Assembly: GCF_021202945.1 (NCBI RefSeq)
Contig: NZ_JAJOYR010000002.1
Location: 484,112-548,111, forward strand
From: Stenotrophomonas sp. SY1
GTDB taxonomy: Bacteria; Pseudomonadota; Gammaproteobacteria; Xanthomonadales; Xanthomonadaceae
Direction: 5' to 3'
DNA: 64,000 bases
In this document: positions 36,559-46,224 of the stretch, one piece after another
Numbering within the stretch: the stretch's first letter is position 1
How the letters are laid out: each line of letters starts with the position of its first letter
Translations under genes and position numbers: made by a program
Notes under the pieces: generated by a model
Databases searched by the model: none
What the model saw: the letters and a program-made list of their open reading frames with translations, nothing else
What the model was told of the DNA's origin: nothing

Positions 36559-39500
36559 TTGAGCTCCCTCAGAATCCGCAGGCCTACGTCAGCCTGCGCG
36601 GCACCAGATGCGTTGCGACGCGCCTGCACACTGCAGTCGGACCAGAAGCTGGTGTAGCTGCCACCACGCAGCGCGCCGGCTTCGCCGTTGCTCACCCACT
36701 CCCAGACATTGCCCGACAGATTCACCAGGCCCCACGGATTGGCTTCACGACCGCGCACACCGGCCGGCGCACCAACATGCTCGCCGGTGGCGGTAGGCGG
36801 AATGCAGTTCGAATCCGGTGCCTGTCGCCACTGCCGGTCAGCCTGTGCGGCGTGCAGCCATTCGGCGTCGGTGGGCAGGCGGTAGCGCCAGCCGCCGCTG
36901 GCGCGGGTCAACCAGCGTGCGTAGCCACGCGCCTGTGCCAGGGTGATGTTCTGCGCAGGCAACCGGCCCTGTTCGGCGCCGCTGACGTTCTGCACGGAGC
37001 AGCGGCCGGTGGCACGGCAGTACGCGTTGAAGTCATCCACGGCGATCTCGCCACGCGACAGCGCATAGGCTTTGCCACCGGACATTGCCGGAATCACCAT
37101 CATCATCGGGCCGCGACCGCCGGCCACCGGATCGAAACAACCACGCGCGCGACCGGCCAGCCCTTCGCACGGGTCCGGGCCATCGGGTACCGGTGGCAAC
37201 GGTTCTTCCTCGGCGCTGGCACCGGGCAGCACTGCCGGCGCAACCGGCCGCGCGGCAGGCTTGGCCGCCGCTGTTGCAGCGGCCGGAGCGGCACTGGCGG
37301 CCACCGTGGCCGGCGCCGCTTCGCGCACGTCGCGTTGCAGACGGGCGCGCAGCGAACCCTGCGGAAGTTGCCCACGTACCTGCATCTCGCGCTCCAACCG
37401 GGTCAATGCGGTGGCGTCATTGCGATAGCCCGTTTCCAGACGCTGGCGCAACCGCTCGCGCTCGGCCGCAGGCGTGCTGTCGGTAACGACCATCACTGCC
37501 GCGATCAACTGATAGCGGTCCAGCGCCTGCCGCAACGACGGACGGTCGCCGAGGACGCGGGTAGCGCGCTCCAATCCGCTTGCTGCGGCGCTGAAATTGC
37601 CCTTGGCGAACTGGGTGGTGGCATTGCCCTGGTAGGCCTGCTCCAACAATGCCGGTGCCTGCTCGCGCACAAACGCGGCTTCCGGCTGATCCTTGCGCAG
37701 GTTGAGCAGCAGGCGCTCGGCCTTGTCCAGATCGCCCGCGGCCACGGCCCGGCGCAGCGACTCGCTGCGTGCGACCAGACCGGCCTGCGCACGCTCGCTT
37801 TCCAGGCTGGCCATCAATGCCTGCTGACGCTGCTGCAAACGGTCGCGCTGGGCCTGCAACGGGGCCGACTGCGGCGCCTGTTCCAGACCGAAGCTGAGCA
37901 GCACCAGATCGTCTGGCAACTGCGCGGCCTGGTCGTGGCCGGCCAGCGCGGTGGCGATGCTCTGGCCCACACGCTCCTGCAACTGTGCGAAATCGGGCGT
38001 CGACCGCAACGACGCCAGTGCTGCATGCATCTGCTCCTGCCAACCGGCGCTGGTTGGCGCTTCACGCAACAGCGCCTCGACCCGCGCGCGTGACTGCGCG
38101 GCATCACCCGCCGCTGCAACAGCCATCGCCGGACGTGCCTGCACGCGCGACTGCGCGGCCAGCATCTGCAAGCGCAGTGAATCCGGGAACTGCTGCTGGG
38201 CCAGCGCCAGGCGCTGCTTGGCCACGGACAGATCGCCCGCCTGCAGGGCGGTGGCGATGGCATCGGCGTACCCCACTTCCAGGTCCGTGTTGCGCAACAG
38301 CGGGCTGCCGGGATCGATGGCGCGTATGCGCGCCAATGTCTCCTGCATGCTGTCGGCACCTGCACCGAACAGATCGGCCTGCGCCAAGCCGTCGGCCAGG
38401 CGGGTGTCCAATGTGTTGAGCTGCACATCGCGCTCGTCTTCCAGTTGGTCGTGGCGCTTGTCCAGTGCTGGCGCGTACAGGCGCAGGCGGTCGCGCAATG
38501 CGAACACCGCTGCCGTGCCGGGGTAGTTGAAGCGTCCTGCCGATGGCTTCCACAGCTCGTCCAGACGCGCCTGCAGGAACTTCTCGATGGTGTCGCTACG
38601 CTCCACCACCACACGTGCACGCTGGTCATCGCCCAGCGAACCCAGCCCTTCCCAGGCCTGCGTCTCATCGCGATAGCGATCGGCGGCGTCCAGGTTGAAG
38701 CGGCCGATCACCTCGGCCAGATGGCTGGATTGGGCCTGCCGCCAGACCAGGGTGCCGGCCACGCCAAGCACCAGTGCTGCCGCCGTTCCATAGCCCACCA
38801 CCGGCAGGGCGCGCTCGCGCCAGCTTACGTCGCGCAGCCCATCGAGCAGGGCCTGCACGTCCGGCAGGCGCTGCTTGGCATCGAACGCCACCGCCGCACA
38901 CAAGGTGCGGTACTGGCGCTTGCTCAGGCCCGGCAGCGGCGGTGGTTTGCGCCCTTCCTTCAGCGCGACTTCCGCACTGAGTTTGTCGAAGGGATGGCGT
39001 CCGCCCAACAGCTCGAAGCACACGCAGCCCAGCGCGTAGATGTCATCGGCCGGCGTCGGCGCCTGCCCGCGCAGCATTTCCAGGCTGGCATAGGCCGGCG
39101 TCAACGCGCCCAGCGTGGCGGCGTCGAACACGGTCTGCTCACCGGATACATCGGCCTTGTGCTGGCCGGCGCGGGCGATGCCGAAGTCGAACACCTTGGC
39201 CACCCCGTCGGTGGTGACCATCACGTTGCCGGGCTTGAAATCCGAATGTACGATGCCGGCCGCATGGGCCCGTGCCAATGCCCGCGCCATGCCCTCGATC
39301 AGCGGGCGTGCGCGTGCCAACGGCATGCCGCTGGCTGCCTGCTCGCGGATCAGCGTGCGCAGGTCGTTGCCTTCGACGTACTCCATCGTCATGAAGACGA
39401 TGCCTTCGTCCTTGTCGAAGTCGTACACGCGCACGATGTTGTCGTGCGCGAGCTGTTGTGAGCGGCGCGCCTCGCGTTGCAACGCGATCAGCGAATCGGG

Positions 39501-40082
39501 ATGACGCCGGAACTCGTCACTGAGCACCTTCACCGCCAGCCACGGGTCGCGGTCGCGTGCTTCCACCTTGCGCGCGTCCTGGGCCAGATAGACCACACCC
39601 ATGCCGCCACGGCCCAGTTCACGCTCCAGCAGGAAGCGGCCCTTGAGCGTGCTGCCCACGGTGACGTGCTGGCCACTGGCGGCCGCCACCTGCGCCCAGC
39701 TGCCAAGGCTGGATGCGTGCGAATGGCTGCTGCCGGTGCGGCCTTCGCCATCGCTGACCGGCGCATCGCTGGAAGGCAGCACCCGCGTGATGTCTTCGTC
39801 CGGCAAAGGGTTGCGCGTCGGCTTGACCACGGTGACATCGTCGGCCGCAACCGACGGCGCTTTGGCCCGCAGCCCCTGCAACCGCTCCAGCAGCGTGCTG
39901 ACCGTGATCTCGTCGATGGCGCCTTCCTCGCGCATCTTCCACAGCGTATCCACGCCGGTGCGGTAGTCGTCCTCGGCCAGCGACTGGCGCTGGGCCAGGG
40001 CCTCGAGCAGCGCATGCAGATCCAGCTTGCCGATGCGGAAAGCAGTTACCAGTTCAACCACGGAGACGGTGTCCTCTTGCAC
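36555..40082 (-). CDS. T6SS-associated Ser/Thr protein kinase with formylglycine-enzyme-like domain
   Basis: A 1175-residue inner-membrane kinase. The kinase domain spans about 145-420: Gly loop LGRGGMGVVY (157-166), K185, E204, catalytic segment H279-S-D281-FKPGN (HSD in place of HRD) and D299-FG. One membrane helix lies near 427-447. A long helical periplasmic region follows, and the last 200 residues are an FGE-sulfatase domain (LPTDAEWLHAA, NLSGNVWEWVSN, ALRGGSY, VGLRI). It corresponds to PpkA/PknS-type kinases of T6SS loci. The GTG start at 40082 follows AGGAG by eight bases. The next gene upstream is its likely phosphatase. Confidence 0.92.
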   Translation of the reverse strand: MQEDTVSVVELVTAFRIGKLDLHALLEALAQRQSLAEDDYRTGVDTLWKMREEGAIDEITVSTLLERLQGLRAKAPSVAADDVTVVKPTRNPLPDEDITRVLPSSDAPVSDGEGRTGSSHSHASSLGSWAQVAAASGQHVTVGSTLKGRFLLERELGRGGMGVVYLAQDARKVEARDRDPWLAVKVLSDEFRRHPDSLIALQREARRSQQLAHDNIVRVYDFDKDEGIVFMTMEYVEGNDLRTLIREQAASGMPLARARPLIEGMARALARAHAAGIVHSDFKPGNVMVTTDGVAKVFDFGIARAGQHKADVSGEQTVFDAATLGALTPAYASLEMLRGQAPTPADDIYALGCVCFELLGGRHPFDKLSAEVALKEGRKPPPLPGLSKRQYRTLCAAVAFDAKQRLPDVQALLDGLRDVSWRERALPVVGYGTAAALVLGVAGTLVWRQAQSSHLAEVIGRFNLDAADRYRDETQAWEGLGSLGDDQRARVVVERSDTIEKFLQARLDELWKPSAGRFNYPGTAAVFALRDRLRLYAPALDKRHDQLEDERDVQLNTLDTRLADGLAQADLFGAGADSMQETLARIRAIDPGSPLLRNTDLEVGYADAIATALQAGDLSVAKQRLALAQQQFPDSLRLQMLAAQSRVQARPAMAVAAAGDAAQSRARVEALLREAPTSAGWQEQMHAALASLRSTPDFAQLQERVGQSIATALAGHDQAAQLPDDLVLLSFGLEQAPQSAPLQAQRDRLQQRQQALMASLESERAQAGLVARSESLRRAVAAGDLDKAERLLLNLRKDQPEAAFVREQAPALLEQAYQGNATTQFAKGNFSAAASGLERATRVLGDRPSLRQALDRYQLIAAVMVVTDSTPAAERERLRQRLETGYRNDATALTRLEREMQVRGQLPQGSLRARLQRDVREAAPATVAASAAPAAATAAAKPAARPVAPAVLPGASAEEEPLPPVPDGPDPCEGLAGRARGCFDPVAGGRGPMMMVIPAMSGGKAYALSRGEIAVDDFNAYCRATGRCSVQNVSGAEQGRLPAQNITLAQARGYARWLTRASGGWRYRLPTDAEWLHAAQADRQWRQAPDSNCIPPTATGEHVGAPAGVRGREANPWGLVNLSGNVWEWVSNGEAGALRGGSYTSFWSDCSVQARRNASGAAQADVGLRILRELK

Positions 40083-40087
40083 GTTTG

Positions 40088-40804
40088 TTACTCCTGAAGG
40101 CGCACGGCAACGGCAGACACGTTGTCACGCGCCGCACGCCCCAGCGCCAGTTCAAACAGCCGCGCCAGCAATGCACCGGGCTCACGCACGCGGCGGCATT
40201 CCAGATCCAGTTCGGCATCGGGTATTTCCTTGTTGATGCCGTCGCTGCACAGCAGGAACGGGCCGCCGGCGGCGTGGCTGGCCACCACCCAATCCACCAG
40301 CAATGGCTCCTGCGCACCGATCGCGCGGGTCAACGCGCCAGGGCTGGCACCGCTGCCGGAGAACTGGGTGGCGTCATCCTTCATGCCATGGACGTGGTCA
40401 CGGGTAAGCTGGCGCAACCTGCCGTCGCTGACGCCGTAGGCGCGGCTGTCACCCACCCAGCCGCACAACATGAAATCGCGGTCATAGACCAGCACCACCA
40501 CGGTGGAGCCGATCACATCGACCTGCTGGCTGCGCGCCCGCTGCAGCAACTCGCGGTTGACCTGCTCCAGCGCGTCTTCGATGGCCTCGATGAAATCCAC
40601 CACATCGCCACTGCGTTGCAGTGCGCCCAGACGCTCGACGATCAAGGCGCTGGCGTAATCACCGGCCGCATGCCCGCCCAGGCCATCGGCCACCACCCAC
40701 AGGCCCAGGTCGTCACGCACCAGAATGGCGTCCTCGTTCAGCCGCCGCACCTTGCCAACGTCGGTGTGCCCGGCCGAGATATAGGGTTGCGCCACTGCGT
40801 TCAT
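40088..40804 (-). CDS. PP2C-family Ser/Thr phosphatase (PppA-like)
   Basis: A 238-residue PPM phosphatase with all metal-binding motifs: VRRLNEDA, VVADGLGGHAAGDYAS, GSTVVVLV, GWVGDSRAY, LLCSDGI and RDNVSAVAV. By analogy with PppA of Pseudomonas aeruginosa it should reverse phosphorylation by the adjacent kinase, for example on the FHA protein. It starts at 40804, overlapping the tagF stop by ATGA, and ends five bases before the kinase start. Confidence 0.92.
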   Translation of the reverse strand: MNAVAQPYISAGHTDVGKVRRLNEDAILVRDDLGLWVVADGLGGHAAGDYASALIVERLGALQRSGDVVDFIEAIEDALEQVNRELLQRARSQQVDVIGSTVVVLVYDRDFMLCGWVGDSRAYGVSDGRLRQLTRDHVHGMKDDATQFSGSGASPGALTRAIGAQEPLLVDWVVASHAAGGPFLLCSDGINKEIPDAELDLECRRVREPGALLARLFELALGRAARDNVSAVAVRLQE

Positions 40805-41454
40805 GCATCCACCTCCCCAGTACAAATCGCCTGCCCTGCACGCTGGCAGTGCACGCTGTCCGGCAATCCCGGCAACAGGCATGGCGCGCCGCTGACGCCG
40901 CGCCACCACACGCTGCCACCTTCGGCCACGCAACACGCCCAGGCATCCAGGCGGCTGCGCAATGCGCGATCGGAAACCGCGCCCGGCACGGTGATGGCCG
41001 GATCGGCAATGCCTTCATCGGGGTCAGCATCCAGCGCTGCCACGCGCGCATCGAACGCATCCATGCCGACCACCACGCCGCTGACTACGTCCGTGTGCAA
41101 TTGGCAGGCAGCGTTGAACCACGGCAGTCCACCACGCAGCACACCACCAGCATTGCCGTCGCTGCGCACCGTGCGTGCCAGCAACAACGGAAAGCGCCGG
41201 CCAACACGATCCACACTCGCTGCAACCACGCCGGCGAATGCCGTTTCACCGCATACACCCGGTGCGCACAGGAACATCCACGGCTGCGCCGCGCCGGCCA
41301 CGCCGTTGCCGGACGGCAGCGTCGGCAACAGGTTGCTCAGGTAGATGTCCCATGCCTGCACCAGATCCTGCGGCAGACGTCGCTGCACGAAATCACCCGC
41401 CCACGGCACCTTGCCGTAGTACCCGCTGGCAGACGCTGCAACAGCCTTGTGCAT
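40801..41454 (-). CDS. tagF: Type VI secretion-associated protein TagF
   Basis: A 217-residue ImpM/TagF protein (GYYGKVPWAGDFVQRRLPQDLVQAWDIYL, PWMFLCAPGVCGETAFAGVVAASVDRVGRRFPLLLA). TagF represses T6SS assembly independently of the kinase pathway in P. aeruginosa. The ATG at 41454 has GGAG six bases upstream and starts two bases after the tssM stop; an ATG five codons earlier would overlap tssM. Confidence 0.92.
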   Translation of the reverse strand: MHKAVAASASGYYGKVPWAGDFVQRRLPQDLVQAWDIYLSNLLPTLPSGNGVAGAAQPWMFLCAPGVCGETAFAGVVAASVDRVGRRFPLLLARTVRSDGNAGGVLRGGLPWFNAACQLHTDVVSGVVVGMDAFDARVAALDADPDEGIADPAITVPGAVSDRALRSRLDAWACCVAEGGSVWWRGVSGAPCLLPGLPDSVHCQRAGQAICTGEVDA

Positions 41455-41456
41455 GC

Positions 41457-44400
41457 TCAGCTCCCGCACCGGAAACGCGCCACGTCGGCATCACCGAACG
41501 GATGGCGCAGGTTGCTGGCCTGCAACGGCAACTGGGCCGGGATACCTTCCAGGTCGAACGTGGCGACATAGCGCAGGTCCGACTGCAACTCGAGCTTGCC
41601 CGCCTGCAAGGCACGGAACAGCGCCCAGTCGCCCAGATAGGCAACGCCGCCCAAGCGTTTGCCGGCGGCGTCGAAGGCGGCGATGGTGACCCGGCCCGGT
41701 GTTGGGCCGGGCCATTTCATCGGCATGTTCGGTGGCGCACCTTCCTGGTAGTCGTAGTGCTGGCCGTCGATATCGATGGCCAGCCGCGCCACGCCCTCGG
41801 CCAGTACCGGCGCGAACACGGTGAAGCCCACTTCCGGCAACGCACCGTTGCGGAAGTACTTGTGCTTGATCGCATCGGCCAACTGCATGCGCGCCGGTAA
41901 TGCCGGATCGGCTGCGGCGACGGTGGTCGGGTCTTTCCATTGCCAACGCTGGCCGGCGGTGTCCAGCAGCGGTTCCAGTGCCTGCTGGTACAGCGCATCG
42001 AAGCGTCCGCCATAGCCGAACAGCTCGGCGAAATTCTGTACCGGTATCTCGGCGGTCGCGGCCGGGTCGAACGGATAGCGGCCACGCACGAACTCGGCGC
42101 AGACCTGGCTGATCGAACGCGCCACCTTGTCGTCCAGCGCGGCCTGGCTCTGCCGGTTGAGCTGCGCCGAGCCCTGCCCGCTCAAGGCCAGCAACCAGCC
42201 CGAGACCGGTGGCGGCAACTGCGCCGCCTGTTGCCTGGCCAACAGCAACGCCTCGTTGGACGCTGCTGCCGTCGTGCCCGGCACAGGCGCCAGCAACTGC
42301 CGGCCCAACTGCTCGAACGTGGCCAGCACCGCATCCAGCGGCGTGCTGCCCGGTGCGCCTGCGCACAGTTGGTTGAGCGCGGCAAAGTGTTCGCTGATCG
42401 CCGCGCCGGGTTCGACCGCTGGCAGCTGGTCTGCGGCCGGTGCCAGGGCCGCTTTCAGTGCCGCATTGCCACCGGGAACACGCCCCGCCGCCTGTGCCGC
42501 CAGCTTGCCGGCCGCCGCTTCGCCCTTGTCGGCGGCCACGCCTGCTGCCTTGTCCGCAGCGCTGGCAGGCGGAGCACGGGTCAGGTCCTGGGTCTGCTCG
42601 CGTACCAGGCCCAGCAGCAGCCGCAACGGCGAGCTGGGCCCGGAAATCTTGGCGAGCGTGGACGAGGCACCGTCCGGGTCCGCATCCGGCGCCAGTTGCA
42701 GATCGGTCAGCAGCCCATCCCAGGCGCGGATGTAGTCCTGTTCGTAAAGCCGCAGCACCTCGTTGGACAGGCGCGCACGCGTCATCGCATCCATGCGCTG
42801 ACGGCCCAGCACCCAATCGTCGGAGACAAACCGCTCGACCGCTTCGTCGATGCCGCTGGCAGCCAGCTCGGCGAACACCGGCTGCGTGTACAGCGCTGGC
42901 CACGGCGTTGAAAGCGCGGTACCGCTGCGCCGCTGGAACACGTCGGCAAGCAGGCCAAGCGCGCGGTCCAGCCGCAGCGGCGCGCCCGGCATCGCACGCG
43001 CGCCGAGTTTGAGGTTGCTGTACACCAGCGTGGCCAGATTGGCCGAGCGCAGCGTGTTGCGCGCCTGTTCCACCAGCAGCGGTTCCGGGCTGATCGCACG
43101 CAGCTGGCCGGGGCGATCCACCAGCCTGGCCAGTTGCGCGTCCAGTGCCTTGACCAGCACCGGATCGCCGTCGAACAGGCGCTGCGCGTCCAGCTCCACC
43201 AGTGCACGCAGATCGTCGGCCTGCAGGTGCTGGGTTTCGCCCAGCATCAGATAGCCTTTGAGGTAGTAGTACAGCGCCTGCGGTTCGGTCGCCGACTGTT
43301 GCAGACCACGCCGCAACTGCGCGGCCAGCCCGGGCACCAGCAAGGCATTGAGCTCACGGGTGCGGGCCTGTTCCATTTCCGCGCCGATGGCATTGCCCTG
43401 GTACAGCCCCCAACGTTGCGACCACGGCACCCGCGTGGCGGGCGCAGCTACCTTGGCCACCGCTTCGGTGGCCTGCAAGCGCTGGATGGCGCGCGCGTAG
43501 TACTCACGCAGATCGTTGCCCTGCGATGGATCTTCCGTGTGCGGGCGCGCATCCAGTGCCTGCTCCACCTGCGCCAGATACGCCGCGTTGCCGTGGTAGC
43601 TGCCAAACATGGCCGCCACCCACACGCCCGCAACCAGCGCCACCGCCACGCAGGCGGCGGCATGCAGCAAGGTGCGGCGCCGCTGGTGGCGCGGGTTGAA
43701 GCCGGCCAGGCCCGATTCGCTCAACACCACCGAGCGCAACAGCGTCTGCACGAAATAGGTCTTTGGCTGCGCGGTGGGTGCCGGGGTCTGCTGTGCATCC
43801 AGCCCGAAGCTGCGCGCCACCGCACCGAGCATGCGATCGATCGGCGTGCCTTCCTGGGTACCGGAAGTCAGGTAAACACCGCGCAGCAAAGGTGCCGGCG
43901 CCAAGGCCTGGCCACTGAACACCGCGCTGACGAACTGCCGCGCGGTCTCGGCTGCTGCGGCAAACTGTGGCGGGAACGCCAGCACCGCCGCACGCCGGCT
44001 GCCTTCGCGCTCGTCGTGCAGGCGTTGCAGCACGCGGGCGTTGAGCCGGTCCAGCAGGCGCGCGAACTCGCCGGCCAACGCGGCCGGCGCGCTGCCGTCC
44101 AGTGATTTCTCCAGCGGGAACGAAACGCCCCAGACCTGGGCGCGCTGGTCGCCATCAAGGTCATCGAAGAACTCGCTGAAGCCGGCCAGCAGGTCGCATT
44201 TGGTCAGCACCAGGTACACCGGAACCTGCAGGTGCAGCTGGTTGTGCAGCTCATCCAGGCGACGACGGATGGCCTGCGCATGCTCCAGCCGCTCACCCGG
44301 GTCCAACGTCAGCAGGTCCGACAGGCTCATGGTGACGACCACACCGTTGAGCGGACGCCGTGGCCGGTGCTTGCGCAGCAGGCGCAGGAAATCCTGCCAG

Positions 44401-44975
44401 CCGCCGGCATCCACCATGCGGTCCGAATCCTGCGTGGTGTAACGGCCGGCCGTATCCAGGAACACCGCTTCATCGGTGAACCACCAGTCACATTGGCGGG
44501 TGCCGCCAACGCCACGCACCGACTCGTTGCCGAAGCGGCCGGCCAGCGGGAAATGCAGCCCCGAATGCTGCAACAAGGTGGTCTTGCCCGAGCCCGGCGG
44601 GCCGATCACCGCATACCAAGGCAGTGAATAGAGATTTGCGCCACGACGCTGGCGCAGCATCTGCAGTGCTTCCTGGAAGCGGCTTTCCAGCTGCCTGCGC
44701 TCTCCGGCTGCGCGCTGCACACGGTCATCGTCATCCAGCGCGGCGGCCATGCGCCGCGCGCGGCGCTGGGCCAAGGCACGGCGCGCGAAGTACACGGCGA
44801 CCACCAGCAAGGCCAGCGCCAGCACGGTCACCACGCGCGCCATCACGCCGGCCCAGGGCTGCCGGCCGGCAATGCCCAGGTACGGGCCGCCAAACCAGAC
44901 CAGGGCGGCCACCAGCAGCGCGCCGAGCAGCACCACCCAACCACCGCGACGGAGTTTCTCCATGAATGCAGACAT
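41457..44975 (-). CDS. tssM: Type VI secretion system membrane subunit TssM (IcmF)
   Basis: A 1172-residue inner-membrane protein of the T6SS trans-envelope complex. Two N-terminal membrane helices (about 14-30 and 46-64) precede the cytoplasmic NTPase-like domain with Walker A GPPGSGKTT (near 125-133) and VFLDTAGRY. A third helix lies near 440, followed by a large periplasmic IcmF-related region ending in the C-terminal beta domain (MKWPGPTPGRVTI...GDWALFRAL). It starts next to the tssL stop (ATG at 44975; a GTG three bases earlier is also possible). Confidence 0.95.
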   Translation of the reverse strand: MSAFMEKLRRGGWVVLLGALLVAALVWFGGPYLGIAGRQPWAGVMARVVTVLALALLVVAVYFARRALAQRRARRMAAALDDDDRVQRAAGERRQLESRFQEALQMLRQRRGANLYSLPWYAVIGPPGSGKTTLLQHSGLHFPLAGRFGNESVRGVGGTRQCDWWFTDEAVFLDTAGRYTTQDSDRMVDAGGWQDFLRLLRKHRPRRPLNGVVVTMSLSDLLTLDPGERLEHAQAIRRRLDELHNQLHLQVPVYLVLTKCDLLAGFSEFFDDLDGDQRAQVWGVSFPLEKSLDGSAPAALAGEFARLLDRLNARVLQRLHDEREGSRRAAVLAFPPQFAAAAETARQFVSAVFSGQALAPAPLLRGVYLTSGTQEGTPIDRMLGAVARSFGLDAQQTPAPTAQPKTYFVQTLLRSVVLSESGLAGFNPRHQRRRTLLHAAACVAVALVAGVWVAAMFGSYHGNAAYLAQVEQALDARPHTEDPSQGNDLREYYARAIQRLQATEAVAKVAAPATRVPWSQRWGLYQGNAIGAEMEQARTRELNALLVPGLAAQLRRGLQQSATEPQALYYYLKGYLMLGETQHLQADDLRALVELDAQRLFDGDPVLVKALDAQLARLVDRPGQLRAISPEPLLVEQARNTLRSANLATLVYSNLKLGARAMPGAPLRLDRALGLLADVFQRRSGTALSTPWPALYTQPVFAELAASGIDEAVERFVSDDWVLGRQRMDAMTRARLSNEVLRLYEQDYIRAWDGLLTDLQLAPDADPDGASSTLAKISGPSSPLRLLLGLVREQTQDLTRAPPASAADKAAGVAADKGEAAAGKLAAQAAGRVPGGNAALKAALAPAADQLPAVEPGAAISEHFAALNQLCAGAPGSTPLDAVLATFEQLGRQLLAPVPGTTAAASNEALLLARQQAAQLPPPVSGWLLALSGQGSAQLNRQSQAALDDKVARSISQVCAEFVRGRYPFDPAATAEIPVQNFAELFGYGGRFDALYQQALEPLLDTAGQRWQWKDPTTVAAADPALPARMQLADAIKHKYFRNGALPEVGFTVFAPVLAEGVARLAIDIDGQHYDYQEGAPPNMPMKWPGPTPGRVTIAAFDAAGKRLGGVAYLGDWALFRALQAGKLELQSDLRYVATFDLEGIPAQLPLQASNLRHPFGDADVARFRCGS

Positions 44976-44978
44976 CAC

Positions 44979-46220
44979 TCAGTCCCCCGGTTGGTACAGG
45001 ATTTCCACGCGGCGGTTGCGCGCGCGATTGGCGGCCAGCCCGGTGGGCCGCGCCAATGGCTGCGAATCACCGGCGCCGGAGGATTCCACCCGCGCGTGAT
45101 CGCGCAGGCCGTTGCCCAATACCTGCGCCACCGCCTGCGCGCGCGCCGAGGACAAGGCGAAGTTGTCCTTGTAGGTCAGCGAGCGCACGGCCTGGTCGTC
45201 GGTATGCCCGACCACGATCACCCGGCCCGGCAACTGGTCCAGCGCTGCGGCAATCTTGGCCAGCAACGGCTGTTGTGACGGGTCCACGTCCACGCCGCCG
45301 GAGGCGAACATGGCCGCGGCATTGAGCCGCACGCGGGCGTTGCCGTCGGCCTGGTCGTCCACCGTCAGCAGGCCGGCGCGCTGCTCCGGCGCCAGCAGCT
45401 GGCTCAAGCGCAGCGTCGGTGGCGCACGCTTGCTGTCAGGCACCTGCGCCGCTTCCAGCCCGATCTGCGCCAGCTCGCTGCTGATCGGCGCGGACATTGC
45501 GTTGAGCCGTGCATGCAGCAGCACGAACACTGCCAGCACCACGCACGCTGCGGCACTGGCCACCACCCACAACGGGAGCCAGCGCAGCAGCCGATGACGC
45601 TGGTCCTGTACACCCTGCCACTGCGGTGACAGCACCTGCGGCGCAATGCCACGCTGGCTGCGGATGCGCCGGTGCAGGTCGTCCTGGATCGCGGAGATGC
45701 GCGCCGCGCCATCGGCCTCGATCTGGTAACGCCCGACAAAGCCCATCGCCAGGCACAGGTACAACAGTTCCAGCAGGTCGATATGACGCGGCACGTCCTC
45801 GCACAGGCGTTCGAGGATGGCGAAGAACTTGGCACCGCCATATGCCTCACCATGGAAGGTGACCAGCAACGTGCGCTGCGCCCAGCCACTGCGCTCGCCC
45901 CACGGCGCGTTGAGCACCGCCTCGTCCAGCGCCGCGCACAGCACATAGCGGGCAGTCATCACCGACTCGGGACTGCAACGGGCTTCGCGCACCCGCGCTT
46001 CGAACTTGCGCACCTGCGCTTCGGCCTGTTCGCGCAGGCGCACCAGGTCCGGCGCGTAGGCGCTGTGGCGCAGCTGCACGGCCAGCAGCAGCAACGGCGT
46101 GGCAGCCTGCACGAGCGGATTGAGGCTGTCGCCCAGCAGTTCGTTGATGCCGGTCTGTGTCGTCTCCGACGCGGTCGCGGGCCGTTGCAGGACCGCACCT
46201 TCCAAGCCTCGCACGCTCAT
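44979..46220 (-). CDS. tssL: Type VI secretion system protein TssL with OmpA domain
   Basis: A 413-residue DotU-type protein. The cytoplasmic DotU domain spans about 20-210 (LVQAATPLLLLAVQLRHSAYAPDLVRLREQA...ARYVLCAALDEAVLNAPWGERSGWAQRTLL). One membrane helix lies near 215-237. The C-terminus is an OmpA peptidoglycan-binding domain (VIVVGHTDDQAVRSLTYKDNFALSSARAQAV...NRRVEILYQ). Extended TssL proteins anchor the complex to the cell wall. No tssJ is seen in the locus, which may make this domain more important. Confidence 0.95.
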   Translation of the reverse strand: MSVRGLEGAVLQRPATASETTQTGINELLGDSLNPLVQAATPLLLLAVQLRHSAYAPDLVRLREQAEAQVRKFEARVREARCSPESVMTARYVLCAALDEAVLNAPWGERSGWAQRTLLVTFHGEAYGGAKFFAILERLCEDVPRHIDLLELLYLCLAMGFVGRYQIEADGAARISAIQDDLHRRIRSQRGIAPQVLSPQWQGVQDQRHRLLRWLPLWVVASAAACVVLAVFVLLHARLNAMSAPISSELAQIGLEAAQVPDSKRAPPTLRLSQLLAPEQRAGLLTVDDQADGNARVRLNAAAMFASGGVDVDPSQQPLLAKIAAALDQLPGRVIVVGHTDDQAVRSLTYKDNFALSSARAQAVAQVLGNGLRDHARVESSGAGDSQPLARPTGLAANRARNRRVEILYQPGD

Positions 46221-46224
46221 CGCC

